A program made the position numbers and the translations under genes. Shown here piece after piece: positions 1 through 7,762 of a stretch of 64,000 nucleotides of DNA. Below the pieces are notes generated by a model. The model was not told the DNA's origin. It was given only the letters and a program-made list of their open reading frames with translations, and did not search any database. Positions within the stretch are counted from its first letter, which is position 1; each line of letters opens with the position of its first letter. Source of the stretch: an uncultured bacterium (GTDB lineage: Bacteria > Cyanobacteriota > Vampirovibrionia > Gastranaerophilales > Gastranaerophilaceae); contig URFH01000007.1 in assembly GCA_900547155.1 (NCBI GenBank), positions 1-64,000 of the forward strand, read 5' to 3'.

Positions 1-79
1 ACCCTGAATCGAGTTCAGGGTGACGGAAAACTGTATGGTGGGAAAAGTGAAACGGTTCCCACCGCATGATTGTGCAAAA
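1..79. repeat. 79-bp dispersed repeat, copy 1
   Basis: This stretch opens with a small palindrome (CCTGAA..TTCAGG) and continues into GGTGGGAAAAGTGAAACGG. It recurs at 3950-4028 in the same orientation with about five mismatches by eye. The window starts at its first base, so it may extend further left. It is non-coding and lies downstream of the minus-strand prepilin operon. No transposase is nearby, so it is best seen as a non-autonomous intergenic repeat. Confidence 0.7.
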
Positions 80-192
80 TTGGGATTTTTGGGGTTTCAA
101 GGTAGTTTGGGGGCGTTCCCCATCCGCATTCGTCGAAATACAGGCGTATTTCTACGACTGCTCCTTCCCCGAGTTAGGGAAGAGTGAATTTA

Positions 193-232
193 CAAAAAAA
201 CAGGCGCCATTTGAATAAAGCGCCCGTTTTTT
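193..232 (-). terminator. Intrinsic terminator of the prepilin operon
   Basis: On the minus strand an 8-bp stem (ACGGGCGC with GCGCCTGT, one G-U pair) is followed by a run of seven T. It lies just past the stop codon of the Ser/Gly-rich prepilin gene and would end the glgC-thioredoxin-prepilin transcript. Confidence 0.7.
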
Positions 233-246
233 GTAACGATTTTTAA

Positions 247-1371
247 TTATTTAAGCTTGAAACCATCTTTAAGGACAGTAGCAGCTTTTCCCTGTGGAAC
301 GAATTTCCAGCCTCTTGATTTGCTGAGATTTCCGTCATTAGCAGGATGCAAATTACCGGACTGTGCACCTGTCACAGCGCTGTTGTCTCCTTCAATATCG
401 CCAATAGCGCTGTTTCCGGAACCTTGACTATTCCCGGTTGTTCCACCCGTAGTCCCGCCGGAGCTACCGCCTGTAGTTCCACCGGTTGAGCCACCTGAAC
501 TGCCTCCAGAGCCACCCGATGAACTACCACCGGCACTACCCCCGGAAGAGCCACCGGAGCTACTGCCGGAACCGCCACTGGAACTACCTCCGGAACTACC
601 GCCGGAGCTGCCACTTGAATCATCTGTAAGATCTGGCAGCGGCTTATTCGGGTCAATAGGAGTGAGTGTATCATTAGGGAGCAATGCTGGTGTATTCGGG
701 TTATATACAGGGGTTTCAACCGTGGGTTTGGGAGAAGAACCTCCTCCTCCGCCACCACCGGTGGCAGATTCAAATCTATCCATAGCCGCGTTATTATCTG
801 TGACATGATGTGACCAAATGTCATCTCCCTGCATTGTAGGTGTTTCGGTAAAAACAGCAGCGTAAGCCGAAGGAATAAACATGTTATTCAGCTTCGCAAG
901 AACGCCGGCTGTATCATCTGAATCATCTTCAACTTTTTGAAGAACAAATTTGTAAATATCGACATCAATCTGATTCGGTGCAGCAGGGCCGTTTACGTCA
1001 ATGTAATAATCGTCACCGCTGTTTGCAATAACAACCTTGTCCGGCAGCACAACTGCGCTTGTTAAACCGGAGATAGAACCGGAAAAGCAATCAGAAATAT
1101 CTGCTGCTGAACATTTTTTGATTGTTTTTAGCTGGGGAACAATGTATTTTTGGAATTTGTCACCTGTCCAGTTATCAATCGGGCCGTTATCAACGATAGC
1201 ACCGTCAAGCGAAGCTTCCAAAGACTGATATCCCTTTTTCAACTGCGTAGTAGTCTGTTCATTAAAAGACTGTTTTTTAACGACCGGAATCGTTATGCCG
1301 GCAATAATCGCCAGAATTGCGATTACAACGAGGGCTTCTGCCAGCGTGAAGGCTTTTCTTTTCTTTTTCAT
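247..1371 (-). CDS. Prepilin-like protein with Ser/Gly-rich C-terminal linker
   Basis: The protein has a class III (prepilin) signal: a short Lys/Arg-rich leader, then A|FTLAEALVVIAIL with the conserved Glu at +5, and a hydrophobic helix to about residue 30. A globular part carries two Cys (CSAADISDC) and the motif YIDVNGPAAPN followed by DIYKF, shared with the next gene upstream. About 68 residues (roughly 252-319) then consist almost only of Ser, Gly and Thr, after a seven-Gly run. The ATG at 1371 is preferred over the TTG one codon earlier because GAAAGG precedes it. It is a pilin or pseudopilin of a type IV pilus or type II secretion-like machine, probably at the cell surface. It is the last gene of the glgC operon. 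The tail is unusual for a pilin and may act as a flexible spacer. Confidence 0.8.
   Translation of the reverse strand: MKKKRKAFTLAEALVVIAILAIIAGITIPVVKKQSFNEQTTTQLKKGYQSLEASLDGAIVDNGPIDNWTGDKFQKYIVPQLKTIKKCSAADISDCFSGSISGLTSAVVLPDKVVIANSGDDYYIDVNGPAAPNQIDVDIYKFVLQKVEDDSDDTAGVLAKLNNMFIPSAYAAVFTETPTMQGDDIWSHHVTDNNAAMDRFESATGGGGGGGSSPKPTVETPVYNPNTPALLPNDTLTPIDPNKPLPDLTDDSSGSSGGSSGGSSSGGSGSSSGGSSGGSAGGSSSGGSGGSSGGSTGGTTGGSSGGTTGGTTGNSQGSGNSAIGDIEGDNSAVTGAQSGNLHPANDGNLSKSRGWKFVPQGKAATVLKDGFKLK
415..618 (-). repeat. Low-complexity Ser/Gly-coding repeat
   Basis: Imperfect tandem triplets and nonamers encode SGGSSGG-like units, with TGG units near the C-terminal end. The tract is prone to length change by slippage and is a candidate for length variation between strains. 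Confidence 0.8.
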
Positions 1372-1399
1372 CAACGCACCTTTCTATTTTTCGTAATTA

Positions 1400-1963
1400 T
1401 TACCAGGCGGTAATTTTCCATCCGTTTTGAACCAAATCTGCGGCACTTTCTCTACCCTCTCCCAGACTCGTGTCATCAGGTTCAATTTTTAAAGTAACAT
1501 TATTAGTTTCTGCATCGACTATTCTTTTTAGCTGGAATTTGTAGATATCAACGCCCTCAAGGTTAGGTTCATCCGGACCGTTGGCATCGACATACATAAT
1601 TGCCCCATTTGAGCCGATAGAAACTCCATCTGCAAGAATATATGAAGAATTTACTGTTATATCTGTTGATTTAAAGCACTCATCGCCGCCCGAGCAAGAT
1701 TTCATAATATTTAATTCGGGAAGCATTTTTTGCGAAAAGGTATTTCCCGCTGCCCAATCTTCAAATTTGAAATCTTTGGCAATTGCCCTGTCCAGCGCAG
1801 CATTCAGGGCATAATAGCCTTTTTTGGCGCCTACTTCCATCTGTGCTCTGAAATTATCCCTTTTCAACACAGGAACGCACAATGCAGCTATGATTGCGAC
1901 AATCGTCAAAGCAATCAATGCTTCTGCCAGGGTAAATGCTTTAAATTTATTTAATTTGAACAT
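1400..1963 (-). CDS. Prepilin-like protein
   Basis: This 187-aa protein has a prepilin leader (KFKA|FTLAEALIALTIV, Glu at +5) and an N-terminal hydrophobic helix. Its globular part is paralogous to the downstream prepilin: both have GKKGYYALNAALD/KKGYQSLEASLD, a CSGGDEC-type cysteine pair, and YVDANGPDEPN followed by VDIYKFQLK. It lacks the Ser/Gly tail. The start overlaps the end of the thioredoxin-fold gene by 13 bases and has AAAGGAA upstream, so the two are translated from one mRNA. It is likely a minor pilin or pseudopilin, with no specific partner identified. Confidence 0.8.
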   Translation of the reverse strand: MFKLNKFKAFTLAEALIALTIVAIIAALCVPVLKRDNFRAQMEVGAKKGYYALNAALDRAIAKDFKFEDWAAGNTFSQKMLPELNIMKSCSGGDECFKSTDITVNSSYILADGVSIGSNGAIMYVDANGPDEPNLEGVDIYKFQLKRIVDAETNNVTLKIEPDDTSLGEGRESAADLVQNGWKITAW

Positions 1964-2418
1964 GAAGTTCCTTTCTGTACGAGTTTTCTCAGGTTAATAT
2001 ATTGTGCCACTTCTTTGCCCAGAGAATCAACACTGCTCAGGTACGGAGAATCGATATGAGAGTGATAATCGAGCTTCGGGTCGATTATATAGACAGTCGG
2101 AAAAGCAGAAATTTTATATTCCTTTACGAGAGCTTCGTTTTTAGGGTTTTCAACGTCGACAAGCACGACATTTATGTCGCCGCGGTAGATATTTCTGACT
2201 TTATCAAGTTTGGGCATGAATTTTATGCAATATGTGCACCAATCCGCATAAAAAACTGCCAAAACCGGCAAATCCTGCGATTTTGCCTTTTCATAGGTCA
2301 TTCCGATATCGTAATCAGAGGGCCGCATGTTGCTTTTAGGCAAAATAGCCATGCAGCTTTTAACCGAAAAACCGACCAGTATTAAAACCAAAATTGCTAT
2401 TAATGTTTTCTTTATCAT
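1951..2418 (-). CDS. Thioredoxin-fold protein, membrane-anchored
   Basis: The N-terminus (IKKTLIAILVLILVGFSV) is a signal anchor or signal peptide, followed by a thioredoxin fold. The redox motif is WCTYC, preceded by VFYAD, and the cis-proline loop reads SAFPTVYII. At 155 aa it is a small single-domain member. It probably acts outside the cytoplasmic membrane on disulfides or as a thiol reductant. Since both following prepilins carry cysteine pairs, they are attractive substrates, but that is inference. Its ATG overlaps the glgC stop (ATGA), so it is translationally coupled. Confidence 0.8.
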   Translation of the reverse strand: MIKKTLIAILVLILVGFSVKSCMAILPKSNMRPSDYDIGMTYEKAKSQDLPVLAVFYADWCTYCIKFMPKLDKVRNIYRGDINVVLVDVENPKNEALVKEYKISAFPTVYIIDPKLDYHSHIDSPYLSSVDSLGKEVAQYINLRKLVQKGTSCSN

Positions 2419-3650
2419 AGTTTCGCTCCTTTAGGCACCACGGTCACGCCGTTCGGAGAAACGTAGAACCCCCGCGCCAAATCTTCCTCCTTATCAAATC
2501 CAATCTTCGTATATGCGGGAATATCGACATTTTTGTCAATAATCGCCTTAGAAATATGAGAATGCCGCCCGACATTGACATTTTCCATCAAAATCGAGTC
2601 CACAACGCTCGAAAAGCTGTTAATTCTGACCTTTGGCGATAGAATACATCTCGACAGCGAGCCGCCTGAGATTACGCAGCCCTCGGAAACCATTGAGTTC
2701 GTAGCCATACCGCGTCTTTCGAGCTCTTCCCAGATGAATTTTGCCGGTGGATAGTTGTAATTAAACGTTCTCAACGGCCATTCTTTAGAATACAGGTTCA
2801 ATTCCGGGTCATAAGCGAGCAAATCCATATTTGCCTGCCAGTATGCGTCGATTGTTCCTACATCGCGCCAGTAGCCGCGTTCGGATTCCTCCATGCCTGG
2901 GAAAGTATTCTTTGCAAAGTCATAGACAAACACCCTGTCGCCCTGTTTGAGCATTGAAGGGATTATATTTTTGCCAAAATCGTGATTGGAATCGGATTTT
3001 TGTGCATCTTTTTCCAGTTCCATGATTAATTTATCTTTTTTAAATATATAATTTCCCATAGAGGCGAGGCATTTTGTTTCATCGCCGGGGATGTGTTTGG
3101 GTTTTGTTTTCGGTTTTTCCACAAACGCGGTAAGCCGCCAGTTTTCATCAACTTCCATAATTCCATATTCGCCCGCTTCTTCTATGGGGATAGGAATAGC
3201 CGAAATTGTTAAATCGGCGTTGTTTTTTGTGTGATAATCGAGCATTTGAGCCACATTCATTTTATAAATATGGTCGCCGCCGAAAACGCAGATATTTTCG
3301 CAATCTTCATCCTTTATATGGTGAAGATTTTGATAAACTGCGTCAGCAGTTCCCTGATACCAGTGCCCGTCAATTCTCATCTGGGCAGGAACAAGGTCAA
3401 CATACTGGTTTATGATAGGAGAGAGCGGCCAGCCTCTTGCTATATGCTTGTTCAGGGAGTCCGATTTGTATTGCGTAAGTATTTTCAGCTTGTAAAAGCC
3501 GGAATTTATGAAGTTATTAATAACAAAATCAATAATTCTATACCGTCCGCCAAAAGGTACAGCCGGCTTTGCTCTGTCTCTGGTCAGCGGATAGAGCCTT
3601 TTTCCCTCGCCACCCGCAAGAATCATGACCAGACTGTCTTCAAATGCCAT
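2415..3650 (-). CDS. glgC: Glucose-1-phosphate adenylyltransferase
   Basis: Makes ADP-glucose from glucose-1-phosphate and ATP, the committed step of bacterial glycogen synthesis. The N-terminal nucleotidyltransferase signature MILAGGEGKRLYPLT and KPAVPFGG are present, followed by WYQGTADAVYQN, FGGDHIYKM and FVEKPK, all canonical. The C-terminal third is a left-handed beta-helix typical of the family, and 411 aa is the usual length. The ATG is preceded by AGGAG. It is the first gene of a four-gene run with overlapping ends. The pairing of glycogen synthesis with pilins looks incidental. Confidence 0.95.
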   Translation of the reverse strand: MAFEDSLVMILAGGEGKRLYPLTRDRAKPAVPFGGRYRIIDFVINNFINSGFYKLKILTQYKSDSLNKHIARGWPLSPIINQYVDLVPAQMRIDGHWYQGTADAVYQNLHHIKDEDCENICVFGGDHIYKMNVAQMLDYHTKNNADLTISAIPIPIEEAGEYGIMEVDENWRLTAFVEKPKTKPKHIPGDETKCLASMGNYIFKKDKLIMELEKDAQKSDSNHDFGKNIIPSMLKQGDRVFVYDFAKNTFPGMEESERGYWRDVGTIDAYWQANMDLLAYDPELNLYSKEWPLRTFNYNYPPAKFIWEELERRGMATNSMVSEGCVISGGSLSRCILSPKVRINSFSSVVDSILMENVNVGRHSHISKAIIDKNVDIPAYTKIGFDKEEDLARGFYVSPNGVTVVPKGAKL

Positions 3651-4178
3651 AGTGCTCCTAACTATTTTTCAACACAAATTATATATAAATAATAACACAT
3701 TTTTGATATCAGGTGCAAGGTTGGGGAGGGATTATTTTAATTATTCACCCTATCACGGAGAAATGGGTCGGAGGGGAGCAACACAAAGCAAAATCACGCT
3801 CCTTTAGGGAAAATGGGGATTTTTTTTGGGGGGGGCGGGGTGGAGAGCGATTTTGGGATTGTTTAATTGTAGAGTGGTAAAAAAACCTGCTGTCATTCCG
3901 AATTTATTTCGGAATCGCAAGGGTGAAGTCGATAAGCACCGCCCTGACGACCCTGAAACAAGTTCAGGGTGACGGAAAATTGTAGGGTGGGAAAAGTGAA
4001 ACGGTTCCCACCGCAAGATTGTGCAAAAATGAGGCCTCGAGGCTTTCAAGACAGGGAGCGCAGGCAAATTTAGCCTAAAGTTGTACACAATTTCCAAATA
4101 AATTATATACAGTTGTACAATTTATTAAATTTTTTGCCGCAGGTAATATTCTCGTAAAGTCAAAGGAGGAAATGAGGA
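3651..4178. other. Intergenic region with dispersed repeats and a candidate promoter
   Basis: No gene is credible here. A 97-codon minus-strand frame across 3804-4097 is made of repeat sequence. The region holds a palindromic segment (ATTCCGAATTTATTTCGGAAT, about 3895-3914), then the second copy of the 79-bp repeat, then AT-rich DNA with two TTGTACA sites (4081-4087, 4113-4119) just ahead of the next gene. Confidence 0.6.
3950..4028. repeat. 79-bp dispersed repeat, copy 2
   Basis: Same orientation and about 94 percent identical by eye to positions 1-79. Together the copies bracket the glgC/prepilin operon as direct repeats about 3.9 kb apart. Confidence 0.7.
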
Positions 4179-5033
4179 ATGTACAATTCTATAATTCAGG
4201 CACAATGCGTATCAATGGAAAAACTTGAACATTTGTTTATTGATTTGGAATACACAAAATCAACAAATAAAAGCACAACTCTTTACCGCAGCAGAAGTTT
4301 TAATCAGAAAAACAAAAAATATCTTCAATTCGACGAGGTAAAAGAAGCACTTCGCGAGGTGAACAAAAATGATTTAAAATACATATATTTTGTGGGAAAA
4401 GATCCGCTTTCGCATACGGATTTTAACCAGATTCTGCGCCTGTGTTTGAATTATGCACCCGTCACAATTTACACGGACGGAAATTGCATTAACGACAAAA
4501 AAGCCAGATTCCTCAAAAGGGTTGAAGATGAGGGAACAAACGAGATTATTTTTAAAATTTATATAAATCATTTTGACGAAAAAACAAACGACGAAAGAAC
4601 CTCGCGCGGCTCGTTCAGAAAGGCAATGCACGCTATCAGCTCGCTCAACAAATACGGTTTTAACCCGATTCTTGCAATTTTGAAAAGAGAAAGCGATGAA
4701 AACCCGATTCAAGGCTTCAAAGAGCTCGGTGCAAAATTCGGATTTGAAACCGAGGATATAAATTTCTGCATTATTCCGGAATCAATAACAGAAGAGGGTT
4801 CTGAATGCATTCCTGCCGGCAATTCCGGCACAGAAAGCCTCAATCTCGACTGCAAATGCTCAAGAATGCTTACGAAAAACGGTGTTTACAACTGTCCGCT
4901 GCTCGCAAACGATTACCGCGGAAGATGCGGGGGCAGTTTGAAAGATTTCAGCAACAGAGCTTATTTAGAAACTCCGTACTGTGCAAAATGTGTTGAAAAC
5001 GGGCATAATATTTATGTGAACCAATGGGAATAA
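4179..5033 (+). CDS. Radical-SAM-like protein lacking the cluster-binding cysteines
   Basis: The 284-aa sequence follows the radical SAM barrel pattern: a strand LFIDLEYT, then the cluster-loop position, then FDEVKEALREV, YIYFVGKDPLSHTDF (the usual GGEP glycine-rich strand with GG(E)P changed to GKDP), and VTIYTDGN. Where CxxxCxxC should be, it has T29, T33 and Y36 (TNKSTTLY). The C-terminus keeps a cysteine-rich segment like an auxiliary cluster or zinc site (CKCSRM, NCPLL, RCGG, YCAKC). The start has AAAGGAGG nine bases upstream. It is probably not a classical radical SAM enzyme; it may bind a peptide or another metal through the C-terminal cysteines. It ends at a shared bidirectional terminator. 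Confidence 0.6.
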   Translation: MYNSIIQAQCVSMEKLEHLFIDLEYTKSTNKSTTLYRSRSFNQKNKKYLQFDEVKEALREVNKNDLKYIYFVGKDPLSHTDFNQILRLCLNYAPVTIYTDGNCINDKKARFLKRVEDEGTNEIIFKIYINHFDEKTNDERTSRGSFRKAMHAISSLNKYGFNPILAILKRESDENPIQGFKELGAKFGFETEDINFCIIPESITEEGSECIPAGNSGTESLNLDCKCSRMLTKNGVYNCPLLANDYRGRCGGSLKDFSNRAYLETPYCAKCVENGHNIYVNQWE

Positions 5034-5034
5034 T

Positions 5035-5070
5035 AAAAAAGACCGGAAATTCAATCCGGTCTTTTTTATT
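5035..5070. terminator. Bidirectional intrinsic terminator
   Basis: A perfect stem GACCGGA/TCCGGTC (5041-5047 and 5055-5061) is flanked by an A-run on the left and a T-run on the right. It serves the converging genes on both sides. Confidence 0.85.
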
Positions 5071-5073
5071 TTA

Positions 5074-6615
5074 TTAAGCTTTTGCGGCTTTTTCGTATTC
5101 AGCTGCTGAAATTTCATTTCCATCCTTATCAAAGTAGAAAAATATATTATCATTTTTATAAATTCGCTTTGTGTAGCCGTTAGATAGAGTTTCAACAGGT
5201 TTAAATTTTGCATTCAATGTTGCTAAATCTATTTTAGCAGATTTTTGTTTTTGCGCAGGAGTTTTTTCTTCTGCTTTCTGCGCTTTTCCTAAATAACCGC
5301 CATTTTTATCATAATGTCTTGTGCCGCTGCCGCCTTTCCACCAGGAGCCGAAATCGTATGACATATCAAATGAACCGTCCGGATAAGTTTTTACAACTTT
5401 GAATTCGGCGCCGCTTCTAAATCCGGTCTGGGCTTTTTTAACTGCGTCCGCTGCGGGTTGCGCGTTATCAGCCGGAGTTGAAGAGCTGACTTCGGGCTTG
5501 CCTTGAAGAACAAATGGTTCATGGAACAAGCCGTCATTTGAACAAGCTATATGCTCAAATTTGCCATCTTTACCTAATTTATAGATTTTACCGTCTTTGT
5601 CAATAAACTGACCTTTTCCGTAGGGTTTTACGTCTTTCATAGTAATCGCAGCAGCTGCTTTTTCGCTCTGTTCAACAATTTCGTCCTTGACCTCTGCCGG
5701 TTTTACAGGCTGAGCCGGAGCAGCAGCTCTGCCTAGTTTGTTATCACGGATGAGCGTTCCGTCTTCTGACATTATATAATATTTATTTTCAGCCCTGTTT
5801 ACGTAGCGTTTTGTTGCTGCATCGTACTCATAAGTAAATGTTTTACCGGATTTATCGCTCTTAATTGAAAATTTGGTAATCATGCCGTCCGCATTCTGTT
5901 CAAAATCTTCAAGTTTGCCGTCGATTGCGCCGTTAGGATTGTTCGGGTTTGTAACTTTCAATGCAGAACCTTTTTTAAAGCCGGTTTCTTCCTCCGGTGC
6001 TTCTTCAATTTCCGGATTTTCTGCAACTTCAGAAGCTGGCTCATTTTTAACAACTTCTTCAACGTGTTCGGTTTCCTCCGGCTGTGATACAGTAACCAGA
6101 CCGTTTGTACGGGTTTTGAACTCATCAGAACCTGCGCCGGCGCCGTATTTTGCGAGTTTTTTGTCAATTTCAGCCATCAATTTCTTGATTTTCTGACCTT
6201 CTTTCAGGTCAGGAACATCTCTGCCGATTGCGGCAGAGTAAGCGAAATCGAGCGCATATCTTTGTTCAATCAATTCCTGAACCTCACGACTGTTGCCTTT
6301 TAAGGTTATGGGGTTAGACATGTTGTCTTTCGCAAGTTTTTTGGATTTGATTTTAGCGTCATCACGACCGTCGCCGTCAAAATCAATTATTGTATATTTT
6401 CCGTCTATTTTAGGTTGCGTATTTGCTTTTTCAAACTCTTTATAAGAATATTTTATGTCTTTTGAGTTAAAATTAATGGTTTCGTCATATCTGCCGTCGC
6501 CATCATAGTCAACTTTGACTTTGTTTCCCTTAACATCAACTTTTGTCGTGTCTTTATCGTATTTTTGGATAAACGACTCAAGCGCCTTGTTGTTAAAATG
6601 AAAATTAATTGACAT
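5074..6615 (-). CDS. Unknown protein with two DxDGDGxxD motifs
   Basis: I do not recognise this family. From the preferred start (ATG at 6615, seven codons inside the longest frame and preceded by AAAGAGAG) it is 513 aa. Two calcium-loop-like motifs sit near the N-terminus: DYDGDGRYD (residues 36-44) and DFDGDGRDD (78-86), as in EF-hand or dockerin-type loops. A charged linker rich in Glu and Pro follows, then two similar units beginning TGFKKGSALKV and TGFRSGAEFKV, each leading into Asp/Gly-rich beta-type sequence. There is no signal peptide. A structural or surface-associated calcium-binding role is possible but only inferred. Confidence 0.7.
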   Translation of the reverse strand: MSINFHFNNKALESFIQKYDKDTTKVDVKGNKVKVDYDGDGRYDETINFNSKDIKYSYKEFEKANTQPKIDGKYTIIDFDGDGRDDAKIKSKKLAKDNMSNPITLKGNSREVQELIEQRYALDFAYSAAIGRDVPDLKEGQKIKKLMAEIDKKLAKYGAGAGSDEFKTRTNGLVTVSQPEETEHVEEVVKNEPASEVAENPEIEEAPEEETGFKKGSALKVTNPNNPNGAIDGKLEDFEQNADGMITKFSIKSDKSGKTFTYEYDAATKRYVNRAENKYYIMSEDGTLIRDNKLGRAAAPAQPVKPAEVKDEIVEQSEKAAAAITMKDVKPYGKGQFIDKDGKIYKLGKDGKFEHIACSNDGLFHEPFVLQGKPEVSSSTPADNAQPAADAVKKAQTGFRSGAEFKVVKTYPDGSFDMSYDFGSWWKGGSGTRHYDKNGGYLGKAQKAEEKTPAQKQKSAKIDLATLNAKFKPVETLSNGYTKRIYKNDNIFFYFDKDGNEISAAEYEKAAKA

Positions 6616-6700
6616 AAAATTCTCTCTTTCTCTCATAATGCTCTATACCTTTATAAAAACTTTTTATTAAATAAAATTGCTATAAAAAATATATACTCAA

Positions 6701-6772
6701 CTCAAAATGCAGTATTTTCAAGCATTTTGTACGGTTTACAAAACTTAATACAATCAAAACACGCATTTTGAG
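6701..6772. repeat. Inverted repeat upstream of the DxDGDG gene
   Basis: CTCAAAATGC (6701-6710) and GCATTTTGAG (6763-6772) form a perfect 10-bp inverted repeat, enclosing smaller TACGGT/ACCGTA arms. It lies between divergent genes and may be a regulatory site or an RNA hairpin. Confidence 0.45.
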
Positions 6773-6852
6773 GCTTACCGTATTATATTTTGCGCTAATC
6801 ACCCCCAAAAAACGCATTCAGGGCGGGAGAGAAAATAAATTGTAATTTTTTT

Positions 6853-6888
6853 GAACAATTTTTGAACATTTTTTGAAAATATTCGTTA
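6853..6888 (+). promoter_or_regulatory. ECF-type promoter with helically phased TTGAAC repeats
   Basis: TTTGAAC at 6861-6867 is followed after 16 bases by CGTTA at 6884-6888, resembling ECF sigma-factor promoters of the TGAAAC-N16-CGTA type. Related TTGAA words recur at 6851, 6862 and 6873, exactly 11 bases apart. The promoter drives the anti-sigma/sigma/Spy-like operon, so autoregulation by its own sigma factor is likely (inference). Confidence 0.5.
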
Positions 6889-6911
6889 TAGTATATGTAA
6901 GGAAAAACGAT

Positions 6912-7259
6912 ATGAACAAAAAAACTTGTAACGGTTATGAAAGCGCATTCACTTTTATGAGTGAAGAAGACTTCAAAAAACATCTTGAAGAATGTGAAGA
7001 ATGCAGACTTGAGCATGAAAAAATGCAAAGGGTTTCTGCGCTGATTCAAGAAGCAAAACCTTATTTACTAAAAGAAAGCAAAAAGAAAAAAACATTCTTA
7101 AAAGCGGCCTGTGCGGCATTTGTTGTGTTCGTGATGGGTGGATGCTATTCGATGTTTATGATGACAGGGTTCTATGACGAAATCGTTGCACAGAACACGC
7201 CTTCTATTGAAGAAATGGGGCTGCCTGTCGATGAGTACGGATTTTTATTGGTAAACTAA
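6912..7259 (+). CDS. Zinc-finger anti-sigma factor, membrane-bound
   Basis: From the ATG at 6912 (AAGGAAAAACGAT upstream) it is 115 aa. The N-terminal cytoplasmic part carries the ZAS-like motif H24-x3-C28-x2-C31 (HLEECEEC) typical of zinc-binding anti-sigma factors. A single membrane helix follows at about residues 60-83 (AACAAFVVFVMGGCYSMF), then about 30 residues outside. It should hold the downstream ECF sigma factor at the membrane until a signal releases it. Its stop overlaps the sigma start by one base (TAATG). The gene order anti-sigma then sigma is the reverse of the most common one. Confidence 0.75.
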   Translation: MNKKTCNGYESAFTFMSEEDFKKHLEECEECRLEHEKMQRVSALIQEAKPYLLKESKKKKTFLKAACAAFVVFVMGGCYSMFMMTGFYDEIVAQNTPSIEEMGLPVDEYGFLLVN

Positions 7260-7750
7260 TGAATTTAAAAGAGATAATTAACGGAAACTACGTTAAAAAT
7301 ATAATCAAAAACATAACAGGCGAGTACAACGAGGATCTCGAACAGGAAGCCTGCGTAAAAATATGGAAAAATTCAGAAAAATACAAAGAACAGGGCAATT
7401 TAAAAGCCTGGGTAAGGACGGTGACAGCCAACGTAACAAAAGACTACCTTAAATCATCAGCACACAAAATGTCCCAACAAACAGTCAGCGACGAAGAAAT
7501 TCTGACCGAAATCAGGGACAAAAAATCAACTCCGGAAAATGAACTGGTCAGGCGTGAGCGCCAGAAAACAATTTCTGCCGCAATAAATTCGCTAAAACCG
7601 AAACTCAGAGAGATTATCATCCTCTATGAGATAAATAACTGCTCGTACGAAGAAATATCGCAAAAACTCAAGTGTCCAATTGGTACTGTAAAATCACGTT
7701 TATATAATGCAAAGAAAGAGCTTGCCGAACAACTGCGGGAGCTGCTTTAG
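7259..7750 (+). CDS. ECF sigma factor (sigma-70 family)
   Basis: The protein has 163 aa. Region 2 is recognisable at about residues 18-68 (EDLEQEACVKIWKN, GNLKAWVRTVTANVTKDYLK). After a short linker, region 4 reads LREIIILYEINNCSYEEISQKL followed by GTVKSRLYNAKKEL, the helix-turn-helix that contacts the -35 element. Region 3 is absent, which defines the ECF group. It is coupled to the anti-sigma gene by a one-base overlap and followed 12 bases later by a Spy/CpxP-like gene, a set-up like other envelope stress loci. Confidence 0.9.
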   Translation: MNLKEIINGNYVKNIIKNITGEYNEDLEQEACVKIWKNSEKYKEQGNLKAWVRTVTANVTKDYLKSSAHKMSQQTVSDEEILTEIRDKKSTPENELVRRERQKTISAAINSLKPKLREIIILYEINNCSYEEISQKLKCPIGTVKSRLYNAKKELAEQLRELL

Positions 7751-7762
7751 AAAGGAAAAACA

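Noticed and set aside
372-824. A 150-codon minus-strand frame inside the Ser/Gly prepilin
   Set aside because: It is the frame shadow of the Ser/Gly repeat, rich in Pro/Val/Ala, with no start signal.
3804-4097. A 97-codon minus-strand frame
   Set aside because: It is made of the dispersed palindromic and 79-bp repeats, with no ribosome site and no coding-like pattern.
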